The position numbers and the translations under genes are program-made. This document shows, in pieces, positions 32,645-43,639 of a stretch of 64,000 bases of DNA. The stretch is from Eupeodes corollae (taxonomy: Eukaryota > Arthropoda > Insecta > Diptera > Syrphidae), in assembly GCF_945859685.1 (NCBI RefSeq), contig NC_079149.1, forward strand, positions 138,114,153-138,178,152, given 5' to 3'. The first letter of the stretch is position 1, and the number at the start of each line of letters is the position of its first letter. Below the pieces are notes generated by a model, which was not told the origin of the DNA, made no database searches, and saw only the letters and a program-made list of their open reading frames with translations.

Positions 32645-34920
32645 GATTTTTATTTTTAATAATTTTAACATCTTCAACATTTTATTGCAGTTCGTAGTTT
32701 AACTTTAAGAAATTAGCTAAATCTGTGTGATACTCGTATCTAAGCCTCTGAAATTTAAAATAAACAGTCCGTTCCGTTGTCACTAGTCAGTCAATGTTCT
32801 GATATGCCCTATTTATAAAAGAGAATGAGGTTTTCTAAGGCTCATGCCATTGATTCTACACCCTACGGGCTACGAAAAAATTATAAGAATGTCTTATAGT
32901 TTACTAGTTACTAGATTTACTGAAGCTTCTGTCGTAACTTATATGATATAAGAATAACTGTTTCTCAGAAGGCTCAGAACTTTATTTGGGAACATAATCC
33001 AGTAATTTTTTTAACTTGTAATTTTATCAGAAACTTTATTGATGCTAAATGCTTCAGCAATAACGTTTTGAAAACTGGGATCACCAAACAAATCTTAGAA
33101 AATTATGGTTGTAGTTTTGTTAGTCAAACTTAGATCCCAAAAAGCATATTAAACGGTTTGCTTATCTCACATAAAAAGTATTCTGTACAGGAAATTGGTA
33201 TTTTGAAATAATCGTATATACACAAAATGTCCTTTAATATTATAATCTTTCAGAAACTTCTTTAAGGTAGACTTTTATTGAGGAAATAGCTTTACATTTT
33301 TTTTTCTCTCACTTAACGTAAAAAAGTCATATCCTGGAGTAAATTCTTGCATTTATCATTGATGCAACACGAAGGTATAGAAATGAAAAATGATACTCTA
33401 GTTTTGGTCTCAATGATGGCTACAGTATTATCATACATCGAACGAAAAAGGCAACAGCATTTTTGTCTGTAAACGTGCAATTTTCATCTCCTAGTCACCA
33501 TCAAGCCTTTGCCACGAATATGCTTGTATTTTTCATTCTCAGTCTCAGTTCTTGAGATATTTTTATCGATGGAATATTTTATGCATCCCATAAAATATTG
33601 GTATTACGTGGGGACCATCAGCAAAGAAAAGAAAAAAAGACATCAGTTTGAAGATTTCGATATGGTTGTGTTCCAACTTTTTATATGGAGGCACATCCCA
33701 TTGAAATGCCTTTTATGGAATAGAAGATGCAAATATTTTATGAGACTTTTGCAAGTTGGTCATGGATGCACAATAAGTTTTGGAATGTTATTTTTTTTTC
33801 TATAGATAGATACTACAATCAAGTGAGGATATAACTTTTATATCTTACCACGTACCTGATATTCCTGGTGTACCTACTTGATGTTCACTTTGCTATCGGA
33901 TTATAAAGTCACCTAGGTACATTAGTTAAAGGTTGTTTTGTTTACGTTTTCATTTTGATATAGAACTCAAAAACGCAGGTTTTTGAACTTTTCTATCGAA
34001 GAGTATTTTTACTTTGTTTTGATTTTGAAAGATTTTAGTTTCGTTATTCATAGATGTTTAAAAGATTTTGTTAAAAAATAGAAAAAAATGGAATTTTTAA
34101 GGAAGGATTTATTTGATGACAAAGGATTCTGATTACAAAATAAACATTTTGGTAAAATAACTATTCAATTTGTCCATTAAAAAAGTTCTTGAATTTCTTA
34201 TTTTGTTTTTGCTTTTTAAATTGAATTGATTCCTTACTTTCTTGTACCTTAAGCTTTAAGAGCAAATCATTTTTGTAAGTCACATGAAAACTACATTTCG
34301 TGTTGAAAATGAAACTTCGTGACGGAGTCAAATAAAAACTATTGCATTATCTAACTCCATTGGCATTTGAAAAGTTTCAATCAAACTCCAACAATTAATT
34401 ATTCCGATTTTCTATTTAAACCTCTATCGAAAGTACATTCAGATAAAGGTGTCAGTTTAGCAGTATTATTTACTCTTTTAAGGCTATATCGGATATAAAT
34501 AGGTTTTTGTCACGCCATCTCTCTTTAGAAGTTGCAAAAGTGATACAAATTGAAATTTCAATCAAGTGAAATGTGGGGGAATATTTAGTTTTAATAAATC
34601 AATAGTACATTTACTTAAAATTAAGTTAGTTTAACTTTGGCACTTTTATTTCCACATCATGTTGTTTAGAATTATAGGAGTTAAAAGTGGCTTTTAAGAA
34701 CTTGAATTGGTAAACAAATATTTAAGTATTCTCTAACTCTCTAAACTAATTTTTTCAAGTTGTTTTAAGTGAAAATGTGAAAAAAACATTTATTTTCAGT
34801 TTCTGTTACTTTTTTAATTTATTTTAAGAGAATATCAAAAGTTTCTTTTTTTTATCAAACTTAAGCCAATACAGAAACATACTTCAAAGTTTAATAAAAT
34901 CGGGACTATTTAGAACTTCC
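32645..34920. other. Unassigned stretch
   Basis: No family resemblance seen. A 98-codon frame at 33509-33805 has no domain and biased composition, and is probably a chance frame. Confidence 0.4.
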
Positions 34921-34929
34921 TAAATAACT

Positions 34930-36125
34930 TGATAATAGAGTCAATGACCTCCCTCTAGTTATGAAAAGAGCTTTCGAAATTGCTTGTTCACTTACACTTA
35001 TAAGAGTTAAAGAGGAAACCACAATGGTAGGCCTCAAAGTTCAACTCGGTGAGAAGAGAATGTAGGAAACTATTTAACCGAGCCAAAGCCACAAGACTAG
35101 CTTTACACTGGGATTCCTACAAAGAATACCTAAGAAGCTATAAGAAGACACTAAAGAAATCTAAGCGATCTTCCTGCTGGGCCTTTTTTGCACCATAGAA
35201 TAAACTTTTGGAGGCTTCTAGGCTATGGAAAATTCTTTCCACTAATCCAACGATATCAATTTTTCTGATAAATGCAGATGGCTTTTATACAATTTCAATT
35301 AAAGAATCTTGGTATCATCTTATCAATCATATTTGTTCAAGTTTCAATGTAACATATCCAAAAGGCTGATCAACAGCTTCAAACCATTTAAATTTGAAAG
35401 ACCAGATGCGATATAATTGCACCAATACTTGAGGCAATTTTTACCAGCTGTCTTTACCTTGTCCATGTTCCCTCGGCGTGAAGAGAAGTTAAAGTAGTTT
35501 TTATACCCAAAGCAGGTGAATGCTCGCAAGTCAACCCTAAAGATCTATGACCTATAAGTCTATTGTCATCTATTCTTCTCAAGACCTTAGAAAGATTGGT
35601 ATCCATTTAAGGCAATTATTGATACAAGACGTTTGTATTTGGACTCTGTCTCTTAAAACTCTATAACAGTCCATAGCAGTCGATGATCTCTACAAGAGAT
35701 GGCACAACAGTTTAATATTCACCTTTGCTGGGAGCCGGGCCATAAAGACTACCACGTTTGACAAATGCTGGCATAAAACTATTGCTAATGCAAGACGCTA
35801 TGAAGAAGGCGAACACCAGGTGGAATAACATGTGGCCTACACTATATTTTAAGTAATTAAGGTGCTTGCTATCTCTAAGCAGACCGCATATAAGCTTGAT
35901 AATCCGAGTCATAACCGGCACTGTCTATTAGGAAAGCACGCCACGTGGCTGGGCGTATTCTCGAACGACTTTTGAAGAAGCTTTATGAATAAAGAATAGG
36001 AGAAAACAGTTCTTAACCTCCTCTTAAAATGCCCTGCTCTGCGTCGAAAATGCAAGAATTACCTAAGAGAATTCTTCTATAACGATCTAAAAGATCTCAA
36101 TCACTTTATAAACTTTCACGTTTCC
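34930..36125 (+). mobile_element. Degenerate LOA/R1-group LINE
   Basis: Plus-strand pieces run from the region before RT to the very C-terminus of the protein. The motif FIPKAGECSQVNPKDL followed by PISLLSS and LKTLERLV is typical of R1/LOA-type LINEs. The RT core between about 35640 and 35840 is scrambled by frameshifts and deletions. The 5' and 3' boundaries were not fixed precisely. Confidence 0.7.
34995..36125 (+). pseudogene. LOA/R1-type LINE protein, heavily broken
   Basis: Readable pieces: RECRKLFNRAKATRLALHWD and YKEYLRSYKKTLKKSKRSS (35050-35175, linker), WKILSTNP and INADG (35225-35280), PDAIIAPILEAIFTSCLYL (35402-35455), KVVFIPKAGECSQ with NPKDL (35480-35545), then the C-terminal region CLLSLCRPHISLIIRVITGHC-like (35870-35925), KHATWLGV (35935-35955), and KTVLNLLLKCPALRRK, CKNYLREFFYNDLKDL (36005-36090), ending at a stop near 36128. 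The HC/H pattern near ITGHC and KHA resembles the RNase H/zinc end of these elements. The active-site FADD box was not found. Confidence 0.7.
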
Positions 36126-36218
36126 TAAGCGACGTAAACTGGTTTCATTGAACTTAAAAGAAAGACCCAATAGTCATTTGGTACACAATGGACTCTTAAA
36201 CTAGCCTAAACGTGTCGT

Positions 36219-36430
36219 TCTTCATCGCGGACAGCCACTTTAACCTGAACTGAGCTCAATTTTACACGAGCAGTTAAGTTCAGGGATTTGTTCCTTATAG
36301 CCTTTAACTGGCCTATGGGTGTTCTTCTCCATCACGGACAGCCACTTTAACCTAAATTGATCTCAATTTTACAACAGCAGTTAAGTTCAGGGATTCTTTC
36401 CTTAGCCGTACTCCACGAATGTAAAATGCT
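36219..36430 (+). pseudogene. Duplicated C-terminal tail of a LINE
   Basis: Two copies of a ~70-bp block (GACAGCCACTTTAACCT ... GTTAAGTTCAGGGATT) start about 111 bp apart, at about 36226 and 36337. The second runs into FRDSFLSRTPRM followed by a stop and NALL, which matches the FxSRTSRMWNALP end seen in the LINE at 57800-58660. It is a tandem duplication inside a LINE tail fragment. Confidence 0.6.
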
Positions 36431-36431
36431 T

Positions 36432-37875
36432 TACTCATAACAATGAGCAGACATGCAAAACAAAAATGCATTGGTATCAAATCATTACAGGGGTATTCAT
36501 TAATTTCCGAGATTTTTGCTATCGAATGTTAATCAAATATGTCTTGAAAATATCTGATAATAAAAAGAGGTTTGGATAAATATCTTATTTTGAGTCAAAA
36601 AATTAAATTAGATATCAACGATAACACTCTAAAGTCATTTTATCGTCTCTTATGTATCCTACAATCTATCTTTATTAAGTAATTTAAGGGTCTTCTAAAT
36701 TATTTGATCACCAATCCTTTTTTGTTCATGTTCATGTTAAATTTCGAAATTCTGTGTATTCGCTTTCTAAAAAAAACCAAAACCTCATGTTAAACTTTAG
36801 ATAAAGATTAAATCTGAATAAAATATAAAATATTTATTAACGTGAAAATCCAACATCTAAATAGAGATGTAAAAATTATTCAAGCTTTCTTGCTGATTCC
36901 ATAGGTAGTGGTTTTCACTATAAAAATTCTTCTTTTTTTTAGTTTTATGATGACAATATATACCTAAACCATTCCGCAATGAAATCTAAATCTCCATGAA
37001 ATCCTTCATTGAACTAAATATACCAACCATTCAAAAACCCAAAGTCCGCCACCATCCAAGCTGTCATTTCAAATGGACTTCAGCTTTGAATTCGAATGCA
37101 TATACCGAGCTAAAACAAATCTACATAATATTACCATACCAACCAACGCCAACCATTATCGGATTGCAAATATTTATTTTCCCTTTAGCTATAGAACATT
37201 CTTTTTTTATTCTGAGTCGTCTCTCTCTAATCACCATCAATACGATCCTATTCACCAAAGCCATCAATAGAAATTTCTAGCCATCCAACGACGAACGGTA
37301 GGACGGACGACGTCGGACGGACAGACGAGTTGGTATATGATTGTGCCACCATATAATAGGATTTCATGTCCAATTCGACTCCATGATGGCATGAAAAAAT
37401 AAAAATGAAATGAAATAAAATAAAATAAAAACCGAAGCAGTAGCAAATAAAAAATTAATCAACCTAAGTGCACTGGGGCTCCAATCTAAAGCAAATTTAA
37501 TCTAGTGAAAAGTCATCTATGGGCAAATGCAATGACTGTTGGAGTATATCAGTATTGTCGTGTCTCCTCTGGCACTGGACTGTAGAGGACTATAGACCGA
37601 CCAGGGCTAGGTATATGCATAAATGTGGTCCCAGATGGGCTCTGACTAATGTGCCAGCTCGCGAATCAAACTTTCCATTTCGACACTTAGATTTCCATTA
37701 GTTTCAATAAATTGGAACAAACTGCTTAGATTCAATTATTGAAATGAGTATTGTTATATATTTCCGTTTGGATTGTTTTGTATTATGTGTTTTTGAAATA
37801 TACCAAACATTGTATTGAAAAAATTAAAATACCAAATTTCAGATCATATTCCAATAAAATTTAGTTTTAGCCCGC
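36432..37875. other. Unassigned stretch, possibly host DNA
   Basis: AT-rich with a GC-richer island (about 37280-37330, GACGGACGACGTCGGACGG). Overlapping frames at 36996-37280 and 37073-37270 have no domain. A short AAAAT repeat lies at about 37397-37430. Confidence 0.4.
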
Positions 37876-37880
37876 TCGTT

Positions 37881-38171
37881 ACAGTTGACTCCACTTATTT
37901 GCAAAGCTGAATAATACAAACAAACTTCAAATATATATAACTTTCTTTTGCACTCAATTAAAAAAAGTTCCAGTTCAATTTTATTACAAAAATGGTTAAA
38001 TTTAACAGTTTTCAGAATTGTTGAGAACGGAATGAAGCTTAAAATTTTGACTTTTTTGCCGTTCAAACTTGAAAAATGTATTGAAATGTTTAGCATTTAA
38101 CTTAAGTGGAGAAAAAACTCTACATTTCTCTTGCAAATAGCTGACGGTTTCATTTAAGCGGAATCGACTGT
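37881..38171. mobile_element. Tc1-type MITE
   Basis: The left end ACAGTTGACTCCACTTA pairs with the inverse of the right end (ACAGTCGATTCCGCTTA). GCAAATAG/GCAAAG words follow inside each arm. TA precedes the left end, while the right TA is offset by a few bases. The right end also resembles the end of the Tc1-like element at 41850-41886 (TTATTTAAGCGGGTTCCACTG), which may have supplied its transposase. No coding content. Confidence 0.7.
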
Positions 38172-38504
38172 TTTATCATAAGGGTACACATAGATTTATT
38201 TTTATTTAAATGAAGGAAGTTTAACAGCCTTATTACGGTTGTCAAAGATCATTTATTTGACAATTAAAACATTTTGTCAATCAACTAATACATTGGTATT
38301 ATGAACGTGAGTCGATCATTTATTGATCCATTGTGAACAAAGATCAAAAATCTATTGTGAATATTGCCTATTTACTTTTGACGTTTCAATTTCACTTACA
38401 ATTTTTCAACGGACTGCTTTTGTTTCGTGTGACGAATTTTATTTTGGTTGGTTTGGATTAAAAATGTAAGTAGTTTGCAATACATTAAAATAGGAGAAAA
38501 ATTG

Positions 38505-39310
38505 TAAGTAACGAAAATCAGTTCGCCAGATTAGTAGAACGGATGCAAGAGAACCCAGACTTCGTAAGGTGTTTATTCCAAGCCACTCATGAGTAGAAAG
38601 TGGGTAGAGATTGCGGTCGAATTAAACAGTTTAGGCTCACCAGAACGAGACTCAACCAAGTGGTAAATAAATTTATTAAAAATTCTTCTGAACGCAGGTA
38701 TGGGCTGTCCTAAAATGCAAAACCTAAAAAAAAGACTCAAAATAAAATTGAAATTGTGGTGACTGGTGGAGGCCCTAACAAACTTCACCGACTCACAGAC
38801 GTAGAGGAAGCGGTTAGTGCATCAATGCACTTCGACTTCTGTGTCGATCCACCGGGCAAATAATTTGGCCTTGAATTGCCAAGTTTCAGTGCAGATGATA
38901 TCGAAATCATAGACTTGCAGCAAGATGTCGAGGTGTCGACAGCGCAACAAAAAGTCCCAACACGTAAGACCCTAAAAGAAAAAAATGATAACGATTGCTT
39001 AATGGTCTTGGAAAATCAAACTACTGCACAGAACAAATTTCATAGCTCTATGGTTGAAATCATGAACAGTGTGCAACAAAATATTTCTGAAATTAAAAAG
39101 AGCAACATGGACATCAACGCTCCAGCCCGGAAGGTCTTCGAATCCAATCCCGAGGGACGGCGCAGTAGAGGAAGACCGCGACTCAGGTGGGGCACCCAGG
39201 TGGAAGAGGACCTCAACCAACTTGGCGTGCGAAACTGGAGACAGCTAGCTAGGGACCGAGCTGGCTGGAGACGCATGTTGGTTGAGGCCCAGGTACGCCC
39301 CGGACTGTAG
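38505..39310 (+). pseudogene. Harbinger Myb/SANT-like protein, fused to an RTE tail
   Basis: In shifting frames: NQFARLVERMQENPDFVR, SRKWVEIAVELNSLGSPERD (helix of a Myb/SANT-like trihelix domain), then VTGGGPNKLHRLTDVEEAV and FDFCVDPPGK (38755-38862), a stop, then an intact frame 38876-39310 with a Lys-rich helical part (about residues 1-78). That tail-domain frame then reads without a break into NAPARKVF and the RTE-derived segment, ending at 39310. The partner Myb-like protein in Harbinger elements binds DNA ends and helps import the nuclease. The original C-terminus seems to continue beyond the insertion (about 39350-39480, KLKREKTESSKRK). Confidence 0.8.
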
Positions 39311-39337
39311 CGCCACTTTAAGTAAGTAAGTAAGTAA
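39115..39337 (+). mobile_element. 5'-truncated RTE-type LINE tail with TAAG repeats
   Basis: About 220 bp that encode NAPARKVFESNPEGRRSRG, RPRLRWGTQVEEDLNQLG, VRNWRQLARDRAGWRRML and VEAQVRPGL, then a stop, CGCCACTT and a (TAAG)4-5 tail (39319-39337). The GRPRxRWxDxVxxDLxxLGVxxWxxxAxDRxxW pattern is the C-terminus of RTE/R4-group RT proteins. GC content is clearly higher than in the flanking Harbinger sequence. The coding sequence shows no stop, so the insertion is relatively young. Confidence 0.85.
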
Positions 39338-39659
39338 CATAGACTACTATACTAAAAAAACTATAATTTAAAAAAAGACAAAAAAAAAGAGATACTTAAA
39401 ATTAAAAGAGAAAAAACTGAATCATCAAAAAGAAAAATTTGAATTTAAAAAAGAATATATACAAAACAAAGAAAATGACAGACCACTACAGTAGTCCTCC
39501 TCTAATTTTGTTTTCAACGAGGACATTTTCCATATATTCGCATCGTTTGACGATCCTGGATTTTTCGCATTAATATACCTAATGCACATTAAGTGGTCAC
39601 ACACCTTTAAAACAGAACTGGAAGTTAGTAGAATACCTACTGAAATGAAGGAAAGCTTA

Positions 39660-40295
39660 AAAGCATAGTATTGATGCTATAGAGTCCTTTCCTGTTGTAG
39701 TATACATGTCTAAGATCTTTATTCGGACCAATAATTTTGATATGACTCCCGTTGATAGCACCAATAACATTTGGAATACTGCTCTTTTGAAAAAATTATA
39801 TCTTGGCCAGGCGTTCTTCTTCTGGTGAATAGATACATTTTATCCATTTAGGACAAATATTTGTTTCCAAGACATTTAAAACTTCTTTCAAAACAACTGA
39901 AACCGTTGGTTGCGCCATACCAATGTTAAAATTGTTCCCGACCCTCAATTGGTAGCTTCCTTGCGCAAGGAATCTTAAGATAGCTGGAAATTTTAGTATG
40001 TTTGCGATGGATTGTTGTCTTTTCGTTGGTTTTAATTTGTCGTTGATATCTAAAAATAAATTAAAAAAGGCCTCTTTCGAAAGTCTAAAGTTTTGAATGA
40101 ACCTACGAGTAAAAGCGAGCCAAATTGGATTTTTTAATGTAACTAAAAAATATCTTTTATCTACATAAATATGTTCAGCCAAATCCTACGGATTTGAAGC
40201 ATCGCGTAGTTTTCTTCGAATCTTTGCTTGCTCCAAAGTATTTTCTTCTTCAATTTCATTTTCACCGAAAAATAGTTCAATGGTAGACATGCTTT
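39660..40295 (-). pseudogene. HARBI1-like nuclease, N-terminal half
   Basis: The 40182-39796 frame has NPIWLAFTRRFIQNFRLSKE, FPAILRFLAQGSYQLRVGN, IGMAQPTVSVVLKEVLN and CPKWIKCIYSPEEE. All are conserved in HARBI1/PIF nucleases. Upstream, across a frameshift, NTLEQAKIRRKLRDASNP-like residues extend to about 40295. Downstream, after another shift, PNVIGAINGSHIKIIGP and YYNRKGLYSIN (39785-39665) form the first catalytic motif, where the usual CIDGTHI has Asn in place of the catalytic Asp. The second Asp and Glu half is missing. Confidence 0.9.
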
Positions 40296-40551
40296 TGGCT
40301 TTCGCGATCCGTGAAATATTTTATCAACAAGGAATTTGTGATTGACTGAAAATTTGATAGCCAACAAATATTTTGACAACCATAATACCAAGACTGTCAA
40401 TTTGAATCATTCAAAATAGATCTAATTTCTGAAGAGCGTTCACAGTTTATCAAAAACTTTGATTGCTGACAACGATAATACCAATTCATCAATTTTATTG
40501 AAAAATGTCAACTAGCGTATTGATAATTGACAATCGTAATAGGGCTGTAAG

Positions 40552-40789
40552 TTTTGTACCTGGATATGTTAACGGGTACGTATTTTAGCATTGCAAGTTT
40601 AAAAAATTGAATGGTTAGTTTTAAAGAAGCGTTGAAATTTCCCAAGATCAATAAGTCTTAAATAGGGTATACAAAAGTGCATGAAATGTTTACATTTTAT
40701 GATTGAAAAACATTTTTTTATAACGTTTTTTTACATTAGCAATAGCTTTTATAAAGCGGTTTAGAATACATAACATATTTTCAATCAAT
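40552..40789. other. Short unassigned stretch
   Basis: No feature recognised. It may include the lost left terminus of the Tc1-like element that follows. Confidence 0.3.
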
Positions 40790-41886
40790 ATTTTTTAATG
40801 ATCATAGGAAATTTTCCCTTAAATTGTCTGCCACCTTCATAAACTTTGCGAGAAAGTCATGGCCTGAAGTTTTCAAGTATGTTAAAGTGCAGTAAATATG
40901 GGGGCCATGGCAAACTTTTAACAACTATTGAAGTGTGAATGGGGGCATTGTCTTTTTTGGAAGTCCAAGTCCGAGGTCCAAAAATGGTTTTTATTTTTGA
41001 CCGTTTCAGAAAGCATTTATAGTCGTTCTATTTCATTATTGTGGACCAAAGCTTAAAGTAAACTTTACCATAGTTGGTTGCAGAACCACACATAATATAC
41101 TGCTATGATGTCTTTTGAAAGTAAACTCATCTTTTCTGAGATCAGAGAAATACAAGTTGTAACCAACGTAAGGGCGATTAAGGTTAAACTGTTTTCACCC
41201 GAGAAGACAATGCTTCCATTCACATGCTCTCTTGAAAAATTCATCCGATGCTGCTTGTGTACTTGAATTAAAACTGGCTTACTTTTAAATGTTCTTCCCT
41301 GGATATAGTATAACTTTTTTTATCTTTTAAACCGTTGTTAGCCTGGCTCTGATACTCAGTTTTTGGCCCTGGTTTTAGTGGCTTTTAGAGTAAAATTTGA
41401 GAAAAACCCTAGAATTAACCGCTTTTCTCATGATGTCTTTGTTTTAGTTTGTATCATTTTTTGATTTTTCTTATATTTTTGCTAATCAACGATATGATTA
41501 CTTACAACTTTCTTGTTTCTGTTTAGTCTCCTTGCTATTTCACGCCCTGAGAGTCCTAAATCCTTGAAAGCATCTATTTTTGTTCTATCTGTAGCTGTCA
41601 AAGTCTTTCCAGAGTTTTAAAAATTAAATTTAAACTGTTGTTTTCAACACTCGGTTCGATATTTTTTACAAAGTCTTTTTATAGATCGCACCTGAAAACT
41701 TTTACATGAAAATATTTGTAATGGCCTCAATCTAGAGAAACATCTTTTTAAAAGCTTTATTTGGAGTTCATTTTTTGATATTGGAAAAATCCAACACTTT
41801 TTTCGTTTACTTACTCACAATATCTAAAATAAATGTGACAGTTTTCTGTTTGCAAATAACCGGGTTTATTTAAGCGGGTTCCACTG
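40790..41886 (-). mobile_element. Degenerate Tc1-like transposon
   Basis: A near-full-length but broken transposase on the minus strand (41610-40800) and a right end CACTG followed by TA (41887-41888). The subterminal GCAAATAACC and TTAAGCGGGTTCC resemble the MITE at 37881-38171. The left end was not located. The ~1.1 kb length fits a one-gene Tc1-type element. Confidence 0.75.
40800..41612 (-). pseudogene. Tc1-like transposase pseudogene
   Basis: From 41612 down: SGKTLTATDRTKIDAFKDLG, LSGREIARRLNRNKKVVSNHI (paired-like helix-turn-helix), a degraded middle, HRMNFSREHVNGSIVFSGEN (catalytic FSDE with Asp changed to Gly), then ISEKMSLLSKDII, WTSKKDNAPIHTSIVVKSLP with the second Asp, LHFNILENFRP with the Glu of the DDE triad, and LSRKVYEGGRQF. 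Many stops and shifts. DD34E-like spacing could not be counted reliably because of indels. Confidence 0.8.
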
Positions 41887-41889
41887 TAT

Positions 41890-43630
41890 TATTAAAAACA
41901 TGCTTATAAATTTAATTTTATTAATAACTTGCTCGTCTTGTCAAAGTATATTGTGTACGTATTTAGACAGAAACCTGAAGAAGGAGTACAACAAAAATGA
42001 ATGAATATTAAAAAAAATCGAAAAAAATCGGTTTCCAAAAATATTAGAATCTAACACTGAAATGTCAAACAAACCGAATAGATAATACACATATATTTTA
42101 AAATTATTCAGTAACAAAAACATTCGAAACCTCAAAGAATCTTCGATTAAAATTCTCATAACTGCCACTTTGTGCGTAAAGTTGCAAATTTTTTCAATAA
42201 TGAGCAGTATTCATTTTGGCAAATGAGCGACCGACAACGCAACGCTCAAGAGTTACTTTATAAATATTTCAATGAATTTCGCTAGAATTGAAATTCCAAT
42301 CAGATCCTTTTGCAATAAAAACGAATTCCTGTGGTGTCATCCTGTGACACATATACCGCTATGGGTGTGAATTAAAATGGCTCTCGCGGCTGTTATTTTG
42401 CTTTTGCGCTTGCTTCCTTCCTTTCCTTGCTCTGCATGCGTTTTCTGATGATGATGGCGGATGATGGCAATGGCCCCAAAAACAAGCTGTTCTGTATTCT
42501 ACATATTTGAGTTTTCATTTCCGCTGCTCTACGACATACATACGAGTATAGCCATTAATAAATTTCACAAACAATGTTCATTTGCAATTATTGTCGTTAT
42601 GCTCGGCTCACAGCAGGATCCTGAAATTATTTGCCAATCTGTTTGGAAGCACATTATAAATGACTCTCAGGTCGTCCCATATTAATCCTTATTAATTCAA
42701 AAAATATACAATTGCATTCATTGCATGGAGTGTGGGATGATGGTTCATCATCATCATCATCATCATCACAATTCGCGTTGTCTGTCCATTGACCATTTCC
42801 GAGAAATTTACTGACAAATCAGCCCGATATGACAAATTCTATCGAAATATAGGTATAGGTAGAAATATATGTACATAGCTTTTATGAATTGTCCGTCCAG
42901 TCGAGCAGTCAGTCATTCGTTCGCATTCAATCGAGGAAACGAATCTTTTGGGTCATTAAATTTGCTTGATGATTGATATTGGTTCAGAGGTGGTGCATTT
43001 CTAGCCCACAACATTTATCACTGTGAATTCATTTATGGACACTGGACACAGTGTTATACGGAAGGATGAGGGGGGGATGACTCCGAGCAATAAGTATGTC
43101 AACAAGTAGTTTGAGGTAGCTGTTCTGATGTATCCGCTTCATTTCGAACATGGTAATCATGACGAATATGACAGTTCCAGTATGGCTGACATCTCCGGTT
43201 AGTCCTCAATTTGAGTTTGACATAACACGTTGCTTGCTTCATTAAAAATAAATGGCTGACTACATACAGATGTGTACTTGGACATGAAGTACATATGAAA
43301 TCACATTGATAAGCGGATAAACCATATAATTATTTCACATGTCAATTTCAATTATACATAAACGTAAACTTATTCCAGTAGAATGATATCGTGAAGGTAC
43401 GAATGGATTGAAATTTCTGCACGAAGCAACGTTGACAGAGACTTCTTATTATTTGTATTTAAAAATTATCCTCTTTTTAAAAACCTACTGATTGTAATAA
43501 TACTTAAAACTTTTTGAATAGACCAAAACATAAAACATAAATCCAGTGGACTTACTTTGTAGGTCTTCGATTATTCCAACATTTTGTATGTAATGATTAC
43601 AGGAACCGCATTTTCAAAAGCTTTATGTTT
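41890..43630. other. Unassigned stretch, possibly host DNA
   Basis: No transposon similarity was recognised. From about 42280 to 43200 the base composition is more balanced than elsewhere, with GATGATGATGGCGG and other trinucleotide-like words, and frames at 42461-42685 without a domain. This could be host intergenic or intronic DNA. Confidence 0.35.
42745..42768 (+). repeat. (TCA)8 microsatellite
   Basis: Perfect TCA triplet run within otherwise unassigned sequence. Confidence 0.9.
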
Positions 43631-43639
43631 GTACGTTGA

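Larger units (their letters stand above)
38225..40547. mobile_element. PIF/Harbinger transposon with both genes and target duplication
   Basis: Terminal inverted repeats begin CAGCCTTATTACGGTTGTCA on the left and, inverted, CAGCCCTATTACGATTGTCA on the right (17-18 of 20 match). A second inner block CATTGGTATTATSRWYGT recurs inverted. TAA flanks both ends (38222-38224 and 40548-40550), matching the TWA duplications of this superfamily. It carries two convergent genes, a Myb/SANT-like protein on the plus strand and a HARBI1-like nuclease on the minus strand, the standard Harbinger pair. Both are damaged, and an RTE-type LINE tail is inserted in the first. Confidence 0.92.

Noticed and set aside
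33509..33805. 98-codon frame
   Set aside because: No domain, no supporting context, biased aromatic composition expected from T-rich DNA.
36996..37280. 94-codon frame
   Set aside because: It overlaps another open frame, has no domain, and shows ordinary AT-rich codon content.
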